Assembly (NCBI GenBank): GCA_015654675.1
Contig: JAATGM010000026.1
Location: forward strand, 1 to 34,539
From: Planctomycetota bacterium
GTDB lineage: Bacteria; Planctomycetota; Phycisphaerae; UBA1845; UTPLA1
DNA: 34,539 nt
Reading direction: 5' to 3'
A program made the translations under genes and the position numbers. This document shows positions 15,601 to 23,136 of this stretch, piece after piece. Position 1 is the stretch's first letter. Every line of letters starts with the position of its first letter. The notes beneath the pieces were generated by a model. It worked only from the letters and a program-made list of their open reading frames with translations, ran no database searches and had not been told where the DNA came from.

Positions 15601-15965
15601 AGCGTGGCCTTCCACCAGTCGCGGGTGCCTTCGGGGGTGGATTCGTTGCGGAGGAATGTGACGAGGCCGTTGAAGTTGGCGAGGACCTGTGTTGAACCGG
15701 TAGGCGAGCCGAGGTTGCCGGATGGGTCGCTGCCGTCGGTGGTGTAATAGATGGCGACGCGGTCGTAGTTAAATTGGAAGGAGACGCGGAAGTAGAGGGT
15801 GACGAGTTCGGATTCGCGCGGGACGTCGGGGTCGCGCTGCGTGATGGCGGCCGGTTCGCCGAAGGTGTTGGCGCTTGGGGCGTGATCGACGGAGGTTGGT
15901 GCCGCTTGCGCAGCGCAGGCGGCTAGAGCGAGAGCAAGGGTGGCAGCGGCGACGCGTGATTGCAT
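12693..15965 (-). CDS. Secreted GH15 glucoamylase-type glycoside hydrolase with C-terminal dockerin-like repeats
   Basis: A 1090-aa exported enzyme, expected to release glucose from the non-reducing ends of alpha-glucans. The Shine-Dalgarno GGAGGGG lies a few bases before the ATG. The signal peptide is about 21 residues (cleavage after AQA; a lipobox reading of LAAC is an alternative). An N-terminal beta domain (about 45-300) precedes the (alpha/alpha)6 barrel. The barrel has WPRDA (553-557), the general acid candidate Glu679 in VWEDQYNFF and the base candidate Glu861 in GLGAEQIAP, matching the GH15 order. The C-terminus (about 1035-1090) has two Asp-rich segments, GDFTGDGIINGADAIDF and DMNADGTPNGKDI, like a planctomycete dockerin-type pair. 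A promoter is visible upstream. The stop codon lies within a REP-like element. Confidence 0.88.
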   Translation of the reverse strand: MQSRVAAATLALALAACAAQAAPTSVDHAPSANTFGEPAAITQRDPDVPRESELVTLYFRVSFQFNYDRVAIYYTTDGSDPSGNLGSPTGSTQVLANFNGLVTFLRNESTPEGTRDWWKATLPAPTRNYNQSIRYKISSWDTNGGPEIFANAGAAYAFTNKLAWPGAGAGSPTPAEGYPPVYFWKEEAVVGNNFINAQIDQNGTIYDIYYPGAGATYKVATRNEGYNGGNDTFPPFTTGRGQMHVNQYMAGLRVDGLTYWMSNESALGYTDITQAYHPTSNSVVSTRRLNAAGNNILIQQYDFSPKLDNGPLGYPNTAQGPNRGLYIQRFILTNQSASPKTVSFYYYGDWAINGGDGSDSAYLDTINVLGNPINAMVAYDNANLSANQRGEYNPTTFSDYDKNCSLFLATALKLCDSPGSAAGSPATDAWSDTSTDTGHGWIGRQLTLQPGQPVELDVLVAGGFDANPNVANVADVQIRPAFNWLMQNSMQNAHGQTDQYWTDWLNNGVTIDLPDNRYDALFSRALLATALHLDGATGAMIAGFHNGAYPFCWPRDAVYGAVCLARTGHSPESAGVYAWMRDTCYRDPEPWGKGFWKQKYTTNGYTVWGAPQIDETAVFPWGVWYHYLVTGDATFLNSHYATVKEAAYTMSSSPSNPAYLPQLNFNATERLMWSNNVWEDQYNFFIYSNANVVRGLRDAAAIAGYLGNAADAADFTNRANTIKSGLDDKLDANAEVTDISQLGLVYPFNIYDPTDPRAVRFIDRINGIQNDTTGNSHPLINFNDRYGWLNLINRYWGDGYWGNGSAASPWGAGPWFLSTLWYGLYYAERQDFTPNKADIDNHKFRIDLAINKLGPVGLGAEQIAPACADSCPATDCPNCGSLQYPGQLDFRLQTAWPNAWESMSTFADAVMAFIDFKPDATTNTISITPKPPTGWTTMTFRKLPLAGQKVSVTVNETSQYIQTMATNEIGGAINLSSTMRIPVAPGVVAFGATRNGATQSFASINPSIGAYQVTTALGTGAGTSTDLRVYYGKRGDFTGDGIINGADAIDFVAVLLGLDTNPIHRAIADMNADGTPNGKDIQPFIAAIGP

Positions 15966-16028
15966 GTACCCCTCCGGCCTTAGAGCTTATTCCCGTGCGT
16001 GACGGGTTTCTTGGTGGAACGTTTTAGC

Positions 16029-16060
16029 ATTATAGTATCGAATGCGATTGGCGAGTTCAA
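16029..16060 (-). promoter_or_regulatory. Promoter of the glucoamylase gene
   Basis: On the minus strand, TTGAAC (16055-16060) is followed after 17 bp by TACTAT (16032-16037); an overlapping perfect TATAAT (16029-16034) gives a 20-bp spacer. The AT-rich patch stands out locally. The leader would be about 55-65 nt and holds a small hairpin, CCCGT-5-ACGGG (15992-16006), just before the ribosome site. Confidence 0.6.
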
Positions 16061-16191
16061 TCGCAAGGCGGTTTGAAGCCGCAGTTGAGTGGAAGCGCAG
16101 GATGGGGCGGGGCTTGGTCCGGTCGTCGGGCCGAGTCGGGCGGGCATGCGTGGGATGGGCCGCTATACTGCGGCGCATAGAAAGGTGATTC

Positions 16192-18354
16192 ATGAATTAT
16201 CCATCGATTCTCGGCCGTGCGGCGGCATTGCGTGGCGCGGCCGTTTTTGTTGTGTGTGGGTGTCTGGCGTTTGGCTCGGCGCGGGCTGACGACGCGACGC
16301 CGGCTGCGCCGGCCAAGGGGGCGCCGCTTCAGGACAATCTGCGCGAGATGATCGAGCAGGCGCGCGATGGCGTGTTTCCGTCTTTGGTGAACATCAGCGT
16401 CGTCACGAAGCGATACTGGAATGGCAAGGAGCAGAAGGGGCGGGCGACGGGCAGCGGTACGATCATTTCGCCCGAGGGATATGTCGTTACGAATCAGCAT
16501 GTGACGTACAACGGGAAAATCTTCAAGTGCACGCTGGCGGATCGGCAGGAGATCAGCGCGACGCTTGTCGGCGAAGACCCGTTGACAGACTTGGCGGTGC
16601 TCAAGTTGAACCTGGCGGAGTTGAAAGACCCGGCGATGAAGCTGCCGGTGGCGCAGTGGGGCAACTCGGATGATCTGCATGTCGGCGATTACGTGATGGC
16701 GATGGGGTCGCCGCTGGCGCTGTCGCGGTCGGTGACGCTGGGGATTGTGTCGAACACCGAGCGGGTGTTCGCGGGCGGGATGGGGATCGATCAGGACAAT
16801 ATGGAGCTGGAGGAGGGGCAGCGGACGGGGTTGTTTACGCGGTGGATTCAGCACGATGCGCTGATCAATCCAGGCAACAGCGGCGGGCCGCTGGTGAATA
16901 TGCAGGGCAAGATTGTCGGCGTGAATGAGTTGGGCGGAAATGCGATTGGATTTGCGATTCCGAGCAATTTGGCGCGGGGGGTCGCTGACGCCTTGATCAA
17001 GGGTGGCGAGGTTCCGCGGAGTTGGCTGGGTGTGAGCATTCGGCCGATTCAGAAGACCGGATTTGATCATGGCGTGCTCGTCAACTCGGTGGTTGAGAGC
17101 GGTCCGGCCGGCAAGGCGGGATTGCAGGCGGGCGACCTGATCGTCCGGCTGAATGGCGACGCGCTGACGGTTCGATTCCCGGAGGAGATTCCACCGCTGC
17201 TGCGAAAAGTGGCCGAGCTTCCGATCGGCGACAAGCTGGTGGTGACGTATGAGCGCGACGGCAAGCCGGGCGAGCTGACGATCATCACGGAGAAGTTGCA
17301 GAAGGATCGCGGCGAGGAGAGCGCGTTCCGCGGCTGGGGGCTGACGGCGCTTGAGATTACCGACTACATGGCGCGCGAAGGCAAGCTCGATTCGACCGAG
17401 GGCGTGCTGGTATCGAGCATTCGCAATGGCGGGCCGGCGCAGCTGGCCGAGCCGCCGCTGGACGACGGAGACGTCATTCAATCGATCGACAGCGAAAAGG
17501 TGAAGGACCTGAATGACTTCATTGATCGCTATGCGACCATCATGAAGAAGAAGCCGCTGCCGGAGTATCTCACGATCGGCTTTGAGCGGCGCGGCCGAAA
17601 CTTCATCACGCTGCTCAAGCCGACGCCGGACAAGGAAGACGATCCACCGCGCGAGGTGGCCAAGGCGTGGATCGGAATCGCGACGCAACCGGTGCTGAAG
17701 GAGCTGGCGAAGCGACTGGGGCATGCCGACTCGATGGGGTTCCGCATCACGCGGGTTTATCCTAAGACGAAGGCCTCGGAGGCGGGGTTCGAGGTGGGCG
17801 ACATCATTCTGGCGGTGAACGGCGACAAGGTGACGCCACGCGGAATTCAGGACGCGGGCCTGCTCGACCGCAAGATTCGCAAACTGGCCATCGGCGAGAC
17901 GGCGAAACTGAAATTGTTGCGCGGAAAGGACACCAAGGAAGTCACCGTGCCGCTTGAGCGAACGCGGCTCACGCCCGAGGAGGCACGGCGCGAACGTAAT
18001 CGCGATTTCGAGATGACGGTTCGCGAGCTGACGTTTTTCGACCGGGACGAGAATCGCTGGGACGAAAACGTGAAGGGCGTCATGGTTCAACAGGCCGAGC
18101 CGGCGGGCTGGGCGGGATTGGCCGGCGTCTCATCCGGCGATCTGATTCAACGCATCGCGGAATATCCGATCACGGATCTGGAGTCGTTTCGCGCGGCCAT
18201 GAAGAAAGTCGCCGAGGCGCAGCCGGAACGCGTGGTGTTTGTCGTGCTGCGCGGGGTTGAGACGCGCTACCTGTTTGCGGAGCCGGACTGGAAGCCGGTG
18301 GTGGAGAAGGAAAAGGGCAAGAAGAGCGATGATGGGGCGAAGAAGTCGTCGTAG
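16192..18354 (+). CDS. HtrA/DegP-like serine protease with several PDZ domains
   Basis: A 720-aa exported protease, probably for quality control of envelope proteins. The ATG at 16192 follows AAAGG by about 7 bases; a TATACT (16164-16169) could be the -10. Signal peptide to about residue 32 (SARA/DD). The trypsin-like domain has His103 (VVTNQHV), Asp133 (LTDLAVL) and Ser230 (NPGNSGGPLV), a complete HtrA triad. After it come what read as four PDZ-like units (about 277-365, 380-470, 490-590 and 610-700), each with a G-V/G-F start and an 'AGL..GD.I...NG' core; DegP has two and DegS one. The C-terminal 20 residues are Lys-rich. A degenerate relative is encoded 41 bp downstream, probably in the same operon. 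Confidence 0.9.
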   Translation: MNYPSILGRAAALRGAAVFVVCGCLAFGSARADDATPAAPAKGAPLQDNLREMIEQARDGVFPSLVNISVVTKRYWNGKEQKGRATGSGTIISPEGYVVTNQHVTYNGKIFKCTLADRQEISATLVGEDPLTDLAVLKLNLAELKDPAMKLPVAQWGNSDDLHVGDYVMAMGSPLALSRSVTLGIVSNTERVFAGGMGIDQDNMELEEGQRTGLFTRWIQHDALINPGNSGGPLVNMQGKIVGVNELGGNAIGFAIPSNLARGVADALIKGGEVPRSWLGVSIRPIQKTGFDHGVLVNSVVESGPAGKAGLQAGDLIVRLNGDALTVRFPEEIPPLLRKVAELPIGDKLVVTYERDGKPGELTIITEKLQKDRGEESAFRGWGLTALEITDYMAREGKLDSTEGVLVSSIRNGGPAQLAEPPLDDGDVIQSIDSEKVKDLNDFIDRYATIMKKKPLPEYLTIGFERRGRNFITLLKPTPDKEDDPPREVAKAWIGIATQPVLKELAKRLGHADSMGFRITRVYPKTKASEAGFEVGDIILAVNGDKVTPRGIQDAGLLDRKIRKLAIGETAKLKLLRGKDTKEVTVPLERTRLTPEEARRERNRDFEMTVRELTFFDRDENRWDENVKGVMVQQAEPAGWAGLAGVSSGDLIQRIAEYPITDLESFRAAMKKVAEAQPERVVFVVLRGVETRYLFAEPDWKPVVEKEKGKKSDDGAKKSS

Positions 18355-18395
18355 ATGAGAGTGGACCTGGGTTGGTGGAAGCTAAAGAGGAATAC

Positions 18396-19352
18396 ATGAC
18401 TAATTCGAAACTGGCACGATCGGGATGGGTGATTGCGGCCTGCTGCGCGGTGTGTGCGGCATTCGGGTCGGCGGCGCGGGCGGACGACGCGGCGCTGTTC
18501 GACAAGCTATACAACACTTATTCGCCGTCGATCGTGACGATCAAGTTCGTGCTCAAGGTGAAGTCGAGCATGGGCGAGCAGGAGAACGAGAGCGAGACGA
18601 CCGGCGCGATGATCGACGCGAAAGGGTTGGTCATCTGCTCGAATTCGCAGATCGGCGGCTTCAGCGCGGCGGTGAAGAAGATGCTCGCACGGCGCGGCGG
18701 CGACGTGAGTGCAACGCCGACGGACATCAAGGTTCTCGTGGGGGACGACGCCGAGGGCGTTGAAGGCAAAGTGGTGGCGCGCGACAGCGACCTTGACCTT
18801 GCCTGGGTGCAGATCAAGACGCCGCCGTCCAAGCCCTACGCATTCATCGATTTCGGCAAGTCGACTAATGTTCGTCCGGGCGACCGGATCTTCTCGGTCC
18901 GCCGGCTCGACAAGTATTACGACCGCTCGATCGTCATCAGCGAAGGGTGGATCGCCGGAGCGACCAAGAAGCCGCGCGACATGTTCGCGCCGGGCGGGAC
19001 CATCGCGAATGCCGTGGGGCTGCCGGTGTATATGGGCGGCGGCGAACCGATCGGCGTCATCATCACGCAGATGGCCGAAGACGATGAAGACATGCGCAAC
19101 ATGCAACGGACGACGGGCGCATTCGTCCTGCCGGCCGGCGAAGTGATGAAGGCGACTCAGCGAGCGCGCGAAAGCGCCGCCAGCGGAAAGAGCGACGACA
19201 GCGACGACGCGGATGCGGACTCGAAAGACAAGAAGGACGACAAGAAGGCGTCGGGCAAGGACGGCGACGACGATTCGAAAAAGCCGGGTGACAAGAAGGC
19301 CGCCGACAAGCCGGCCGACGAGAAGAAATCCGGCGCTAAGAAGGCCGACTAG
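18396..19352 (+). CDS. HtrA-like pseudoprotease with acidic/lysine tail
   Basis: A protein of 318 aa. The ATG at 18396 has AGAGG five bases upstream. The signal peptide (AFGSAARA/DD) closely resembles that of the HtrA gene before it. The fold motifs of the HtrA protease domain are recognisable but dead: TGAMIDAKGLVICSNSQ (69-85) stands where the protease has TGSGTIISPEGYVVTNQHV, so the catalytic His is lost. DLDLAWVQIK (132-141) keeps the Asp region, and NAVGLPVYM (205-213) replaces GNSGGPLVN, so the nucleophile Ser is lost. No PDZ domain follows; instead there is a charged tail of about 55 residues of Lys, Asp and Ala. It could regulate or scaffold the upstream protease, or bind unfolded proteins. 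It ends 3 bp from the convergent gene. Confidence 0.8.
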   Translation: MTNSKLARSGWVIAACCAVCAAFGSAARADDAALFDKLYNTYSPSIVTIKFVLKVKSSMGEQENESETTGAMIDAKGLVICSNSQIGGFSAAVKKMLARRGGDVSATPTDIKVLVGDDAEGVEGKVVARDSDLDLAWVQIKTPPSKPYAFIDFGKSTNVRPGDRIFSVRRLDKYYDRSIVISEGWIAGATKKPRDMFAPGGTIANAVGLPVYMGGGEPIGVIITQMAEDDEDMRNMQRTTGAFVLPAGEVMKATQRARESAASGKSDDSDDADADSKDKKDDKKASGKDGDDDSKKPGDKKAADKPADEKKSGAKKAD

Positions 19353-19355
19353 CCG

Positions 19356-19931
19356 CTAGGACTTGGGCGGGAATTGGGCGAGGATTGCGCGAGCTGCGTC
19401 GTCGACGCGCTTCTGGCGCTCCTCGGGACTCGCGCTCAGCACAACCGGGCCTTCGGCAGCACCGCGCCAGAGCAGCTTTTTGGTGGCCGGGTCGACGATA
19501 TCCAGAATGAGCGATCCCTGAGAATAAGTGGTTTGAACCTGGCGGTCGGGTCCGAAGCCCCAGCGTCCGTCTTTTCCATATCCCCAGGCGTAGGTCGCGC
19601 CGTAGCCATACTTTTCGTCAAGTGTCTTGGCATCCAGGGTCGACTGGACGGCTGCGTGGTATCCGACGAGGTAGGTCGGCGATCCGGACGTTGCGGGGGT
19701 GAAGCCGCGCGTTTTCATGGCGGCTTCGACCGCGGTGTGGACACGCTGATCGAGCAATGCGCGGTCAACCTCGGGCCCGGCCTTGATGGTCGGCGGCTCC
19801 TGCATCCAGGCATAAGTACCGGATGTGGCGAACTTGGCGCCGGGGACGGGGGCGGTATTGACCTTGATGTCGGAGCAGCCGGCGGCGGCGAGAACGATCA
19901 GGGTCGCGGTCCATCGCATGCTTCGGATCAT
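19356..19931 (-). CDS. DUF4136-type lipoprotein
   Basis: A protein of 191 aa with an excellent ribosome site (AAGGAG, 8 bases before the ATG). The signal ends in LAAAGC (Cys19). The body follows the DUF4136 pattern: an early FATSGTYAW segment, a middle helix with LDQRVHTAVEAAMKTRGF, then YLVGYHAAV, a Gly/Tyr-rich loop (YGYGATYAWGYG), and a terminal GSLILDIVD..TKKLLWRG strand pair followed by a helix ending in AILAQFPP. DUF4136 lipoproteins are common in bacterial envelopes; function unknown. Convergent with the pseudoprotease gene (3 bp gap). Confidence 0.85.
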   Translation of the reverse strand: MIRSMRWTATLIVLAAAGCSDIKVNTAPVPGAKFATSGTYAWMQEPPTIKAGPEVDRALLDQRVHTAVEAAMKTRGFTPATSGSPTYLVGYHAAVQSTLDAKTLDEKYGYGATYAWGYGKDGRWGFGPDRQVQTTYSQGSLILDIVDPATKKLLWRGAAEGPVVLSASPEERQKRVDDAARAILAQFPPKS

Positions 19932-20007
19932 CGAAAAGACTCCTTTTAGTTCAACCTGATTGGCGTGCGTGTCTTACAGCCGATGCGGGCGTTTGTCACG
20001 GATAAAT

Positions 20008-20778
20008 TCAGCCGGCGCGGACGCGACGGACGAAAGCGGCGTAGTCATCGGGCGTGTCGATTCCCGCCGAAGGACGCGAGCCGATGGCGACGGCGATGTG
20101 AAACCCGTTGTAAAGCCAGCGGAGTTGTTCGAGGCGCTCGGTTTGTTCGAGCTCGGTGGGTTTTAGCTGAGCGAGCTTTAGAAGCGTCTGGCGGCGGAAG
20201 CCGTAGATGCCGAGGTGGAGGAGATAGCCGGCCGTCGGCAGTTGCGGCAAATTGCCCGCGGAGACGAGATCGCGCGGGAAGGGGATCAGGGCGCGCGAGA
20301 AGTAGAGGGCCTGGCCGCGAGCGTCGAGCACGACTTTGACGGCGTTGGGATCCTGGGGAGAGCCGGGGCCGGATGTCGGGGCGTCGGCGGGGAAGGGGCA
20401 GGCGACGGTTCCGATCTGGCAGTCGGGATTGTCACGCAGCAGGGCGACGAGGCGGTCGATGTTGTCTGGGCTCATTTCGGGTTCGTCGCCTTGAACGTTG
20501 AGGATGATGTCGGCGTCGAGTTTGGCGGCGACTTCAGCGACTCGGTCGGTGCCGCTGACGTGGTCGGGGCGGGTCATGACGAAATGGCCGCCGAAGGATT
20601 GGACGGCGTCGGCAATGCGCGGATCGTCGGTGGCGACGACGGCGTCGGAGAGGAGTTTGGCGCGGCGGGCTTGTTCGACGACGTGCTGGATGAGGTATTT
20701 GCCTGTCTCTTTGAGCAGGGGTTTGCCGGGCAGGCGGACGGCAGCGAAACGAGCTGGAATGACGGCGATTGCTTTCAT
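20008..20778 (-). CDS. kdsB: 3-deoxy-manno-octulosonate cytidylyltransferase
   Basis: A 256-aa cytoplasmic enzyme that activates Kdo with CTP to CMP-Kdo for lipopolysaccharide core synthesis. The start at 20778 fits the family N-terminus and follows GGAG by 6 bases; the frame extends further upstream without support. Motifs: IPARFAAVRLPGKPL (7-21), the nucleotide-binding signature, with Ala where many members have Ser; VATDDPRI (48-55); RPDHVSGTDR (70-79); NVQGDEPE (94-101). A C-terminal LEQLRWLYNG segment and IDTPDDY also match KdsB. Its presence implies a Kdo-containing outer membrane. Transcribed divergently from the peroxidase gene. No other Kdo gene is visible nearby. Confidence 0.93.
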   Translation of the reverse strand: MKAIAVIPARFAAVRLPGKPLLKETGKYLIQHVVEQARRAKLLSDAVVATDDPRIADAVQSFGGHFVMTRPDHVSGTDRVAEVAAKLDADIILNVQGDEPEMSPDNIDRLVALLRDNPDCQIGTVACPFPADAPTSGPGSPQDPNAVKVVLDARGQALYFSRALIPFPRDLVSAGNLPQLPTAGYLLHLGIYGFRRQTLLKLAQLKPTELEQTERLEQLRWLYNGFHIAVAIGSRPSAGIDTPDDYAAFVRRVRAG

Positions 20779-20844
20779 ACTAACTCCGAATAAGTAGGTC
20801 GCGGGGAGCGTCGGGGATGGTCGCGGTGGTGTCAATCACGCGGG

Positions 20845-20875
20845 TTGACCGGTGGTGCGAGTGGTCGACTATAAT
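20845..20875 (+). promoter_or_regulatory. Sigma70-like promoter of the peroxidase gene
   Basis: TTGACC (20845-20850) and a perfect TATAAT (20870-20875), with a 19-bp spacer. Transcription would start near 20882, about 43 nt before the ATG at 20925, leaving room for the GAGGAG ribosome site at 20911. Confidence 0.6.
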
Positions 20876-20924
20876 GCGGGTTCAGGCAGGCCGAGCAAGT
20901 TGGTTTGAGCGAGGAGATTGCACC

Positions 20925-21587
20925 ATGCGGATTCGAATGACAATTACGGCAGCGACGGGCGCAATGATTTTCTTGACGGGCATGGCGTTCGGCGGGGGCG
21001 GTCCGAACATGGGCCGCAAACCGGACGCGAAGAAGAAGGAAGAAGAAAAGGCGGATCCCGCAAAGATCAAAGAGACTGTTCTACAGTTCAAAGTGAAAGA
21101 CATCGACGGCAAGGAAGTCGACCTGGGGCAGTATTACGGCAAGGTGGTACTGATTGTGAATACTGCATCGAAGTGCGGGTATACACCGCAGTACAGCAAG
21201 TTGAATCAGCTGTATGAGAAGTATGGATCGCAGGGGTTCGTGGTGCTGGGCTTCCCGTGCGACGACTTCAACCATCAGGAGCCGGGGACCGACAAAGAGA
21301 TTAAGCAGTTCTGCACTGACAAGTACTCGGTATCATTTCCTATGTTTTCAAAGATCAAAGTCAAGGGGAATGACACATGCGAAGTCTATAAATATCTGAT
21401 TTCCAAGGAAACCGATCCGAAGTTCGCGGGCGAGATCAAGTGGAACTTCAACAAGTTCCTGCTTAATCGGCAGGGGCAGATCGTCGGCCGATATAAGAGT
21501 TCGGATGATCCACTGAAGTGCAAGGAACTGATCGAGACGATCGAGAAGTCGCTGGCGGCCAAGCCGTCGGGCGTGGCGTCGAAGTAA
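20925..21587 (+). CDS. Exported glutathione-peroxidase-family protein
   Basis: A protein of 220 aa. The ATG at 20925 follows GAGGAG by 8 bases. An N-terminal signal (to about residue 22) and a Lys/Glu-rich linker precede the thioredoxin-like peroxidase domain (about 50-215), so it probably acts outside the cytoplasm. The peroxidatic site is NTASKCGYTPQY (Cys84, cysteine form). The second motif reads GFPCDDFNHQEPG (109-121), where classical members have F-P-C-N-Q-F; the catalytic Gln position is Asp, a variant I also know from some bacterial members. The third, IKWNFNKFLL (171-180), keeps the conserved Trp173. Such enzymes reduce hydroperoxides, mostly with thioredoxin rather than glutathione. 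A sigma70-like promoter lies upstream. Confidence 0.9.
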   Translation: MRIRMTITAATGAMIFLTGMAFGGGGPNMGRKPDAKKKEEEKADPAKIKETVLQFKVKDIDGKEVDLGQYYGKVVLIVNTASKCGYTPQYSKLNQLYEKYGSQGFVVLGFPCDDFNHQEPGTDKEIKQFCTDKYSVSFPMFSKIKVKGNDTCEVYKYLISKETDPKFAGEIKWNFNKFLLNRQGQIVGRYKSSDDPLKCKELIETIEKSLAAKPSGVASK

Positions 21588-21653
21588 GCCGGCGGCGTTC
21601 GGCTGCATTGAAACGAAGTATGGCAGGCGCCTGGTCCGGCCGATAGAGATAGC

Positions 21654-22580
21654 ATGCGAATCCGCGAGCTTCTGAGCACCGGTCGGCCGAGTTTTTCGTT
21701 CGAGTTTTTCCCGCCCAAGACGGATGAGGGTCTGGTCGCGCTGCGTCAGACCGTGCAGTCGCTGCGCGATCTGCGGCCCACCTACGTGTCGGTTACTTAT
21801 GGGGCGGGCGGGAGCACGCGCGACCGGACGGTCGAGCTTGTCGCTGAAATCGAGCGCGAGGAGCCGTTTGAGGCGATGGCGCACCTGACGTGCGTCGGGG
21901 CGACGCGAGACGAGACACGGGTGGTGCTGGATAAGCTGGCGGCGGCGGGCGTTGAAAACGTGCTGACGCTGCGCGGCGATCCGCCGAAGGGTGCGACAAA
22001 GTTTGAGGTGACGCCGGACGGGTTTCGGTATGCGAATGAGCTGGCCGAGTTCGTGCGATCGCACTACAAGTTTTGCCTTGGCGGGGCCTGTTATCCGGAG
22101 GTACATCCGGAGTGCGTGAACGGGGATGGGCGGCGGGACGCGGCGCGGGACCTGGCGAACCTGAAACGGAAGGTCGACGCGGGGGTCGAATTTCTCGTCA
22201 CGCAGCTTTTCTTCGACAACAACGCTTACTTTGATTTCGTCGCGCGGGCACGGGCGACCGGGATTGGCGTGCCGATCGTGCCGGGAATCATGCCGATCAC
22301 GAATGTGGAGCAGGTGAAGCGGTTCACGTCGATGTGCGGGGCGAGCATTCCGCAGTCGCTGCTCGATGAGTTAGAGCAGTACAAGGGCGACGAGCACGCG
22401 GTGCTGTCTCTTGGAGTGGCGCATGCCGCGGCGCAGTGCCTGGAGCTATTGCAGCGCGGCGCGCCGGGAATTCATTTTTATACGTTGAACAAATCGGTGG
22501 CGACACGAACGATTCTGACGGCGCTGCGGACCGTGTGGCCGCCGGCGCGGGAACCGGCCGGCGGAACAAAGCGAGCGTGA
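21654..22580 (+). CDS. metF: Methylenetetrahydrofolate reductase
   Basis: A 308-aa flavoenzyme reducing 5,10-methylene-THF to 5-methyl-THF for methionine synthesis. It has SFEFFPPK (15-22) with the catalytic glutamate Glu17, VTYGAGGSTRDRT (47-59), LRGDPP (106-111) with the flavin-site Asp109, and VTQLFFDN in the second half, all in family order and at family length. The gap from the peroxidase gene is 66 bp; no SAM or cobalamin riboswitch can be fitted in it. A small gene follows after one base, so the two are surely co-transcribed. Confidence 0.95.
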   Translation: MRIRELLSTGRPSFSFEFFPPKTDEGLVALRQTVQSLRDLRPTYVSVTYGAGGSTRDRTVELVAEIEREEPFEAMAHLTCVGATRDETRVVLDKLAAAGVENVLTLRGDPPKGATKFEVTPDGFRYANELAEFVRSHYKFCLGGACYPEVHPECVNGDGRRDAARDLANLKRKVDAGVEFLVTQLFFDNNAYFDFVARARATGIGVPIVPGIMPITNVEQVKRFTSMCGASIPQSLLDELEQYKGDEHAVLSLGVAHAAAQCLELLQRGAPGIHFYTLNKSVATRTILTALRTVWPPAREPAGGTKRA

Positions 22581-22581
22581 G

Positions 22582-22872
22582 ATGGCAGGCGGACGCGAGT
22601 ATTCAAGCTTTCAGAAGAAGTTGATCGATCGGTATTACGACAACCGCGATTCGATCATGCTCACAAAGCTGCAGGAACTGGCGAGCGAGCTCTACCTGGC
22701 GGAGTCGGAGAAGAAGCGCGCGAAGTTGTGGGAGCGCGTTGAACTGGCGATGAAGCAATTGAAGGTGAAGGACACGATCGCGGCGCACATTCTGGAGCGG
22801 CGCGATCCGGCTGTTCTGGCCAAGAACGTCGAGGACTGGCTGAAGAACCCGCCCAGTCCGGCGAAAAAGTAA
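22582..22872 (+). CDS. Small helical protein of unknown function, coupled to metF
   Basis: A protein of 96 aa whose ATG begins one base after the metF stop (TGAGATGG). It is charged and predicted almost wholly helical: FQKKLIDRYYDNRD, then a long amphipathic run rich in Leu, Glu and Lys (about 25-75), then a short Pro/Lys tail. No signal, membrane segment or cysteine is present, so it is cytoplasmic. I recall similar small proteins in planctomycetes but can name no family. Tight coupling suggests a role tied to MetF or its expression. Confidence 0.75.
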   Translation: MAGGREYSSFQKKLIDRYYDNRDSIMLTKLQELASELYLAESEKKRAKLWERVELAMKQLKVKDTIAAHILERRDPAVLAKNVEDWLKNPPSPAKK

Positions 22873-22881
22873 GCAACAAAT

Positions 22882-23124
22882 CTATTCGATGTAGCCGAGT
22901 GCCCGCAGGCGGCGGCGGACGATGTCCATCTCGGGGGCAGAGACGTCGGCGGCTTTTTCATTGAGTTTGCCGCCGGCGGCGACGTCGCGCAGGACGTAGA
23001 TGGCGAACTCGGTGACGCTGCGGAAGCCGGTTCCGGCGATGAGCTTGCCGAGATTTTCGAAGAGTTCGGCGGGGATTTTGAGGGTGACGGGGCTGGCGGG
23101 CTTTTTCCTCCGGGCGGTGGGCAT
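22882..23124 (-). CDS. Ribbon-helix-helix (CopG/Arc-like) DNA-binding protein
   Basis: A protein of 80 aa. The start at 23124 is preceded by AGGAG (7-8 bases); the longer frame upstream has no ribosome site. After a basic tail, PVTLKIPAELFENLGKLI (12-29) gives one beta strand and the first helix, and FRSVTEFAIYVLRDVAA (34-50) the second helix, the ribbon-helix-helix pattern. The C-terminus holds a further helix (MDIVRRRLRALGY). No toxin gene neighbours it, so it is not an obvious antitoxin. An inverted repeat upstream (23137-23152) may be its own operator. Convergent with the metF operon (9 bp gap). Confidence 0.75.
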   Translation of the reverse strand: MPTARRKKPASPVTLKIPAELFENLGKLIAGTGFRSVTEFAIYVLRDVAAGGKLNEKAADVSAPEMDIVRRRLRALGYIE

Positions 23125-23136
23125 GGGCGACTCCTG

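Noticed and set aside
16057-18090. Minus-strand open frame of 677 codons opposite the HtrA gene
   Set aside because: Arg/His/Leu-rich antisense artefact; the plus strand encodes a clear protease with triad and PDZ motifs.
21588-21653. SAM or cobalamin riboswitch before metF
   Set aside because: The gap is only 66 bp and shows no matching stems; metF probably shares the upstream transcript.
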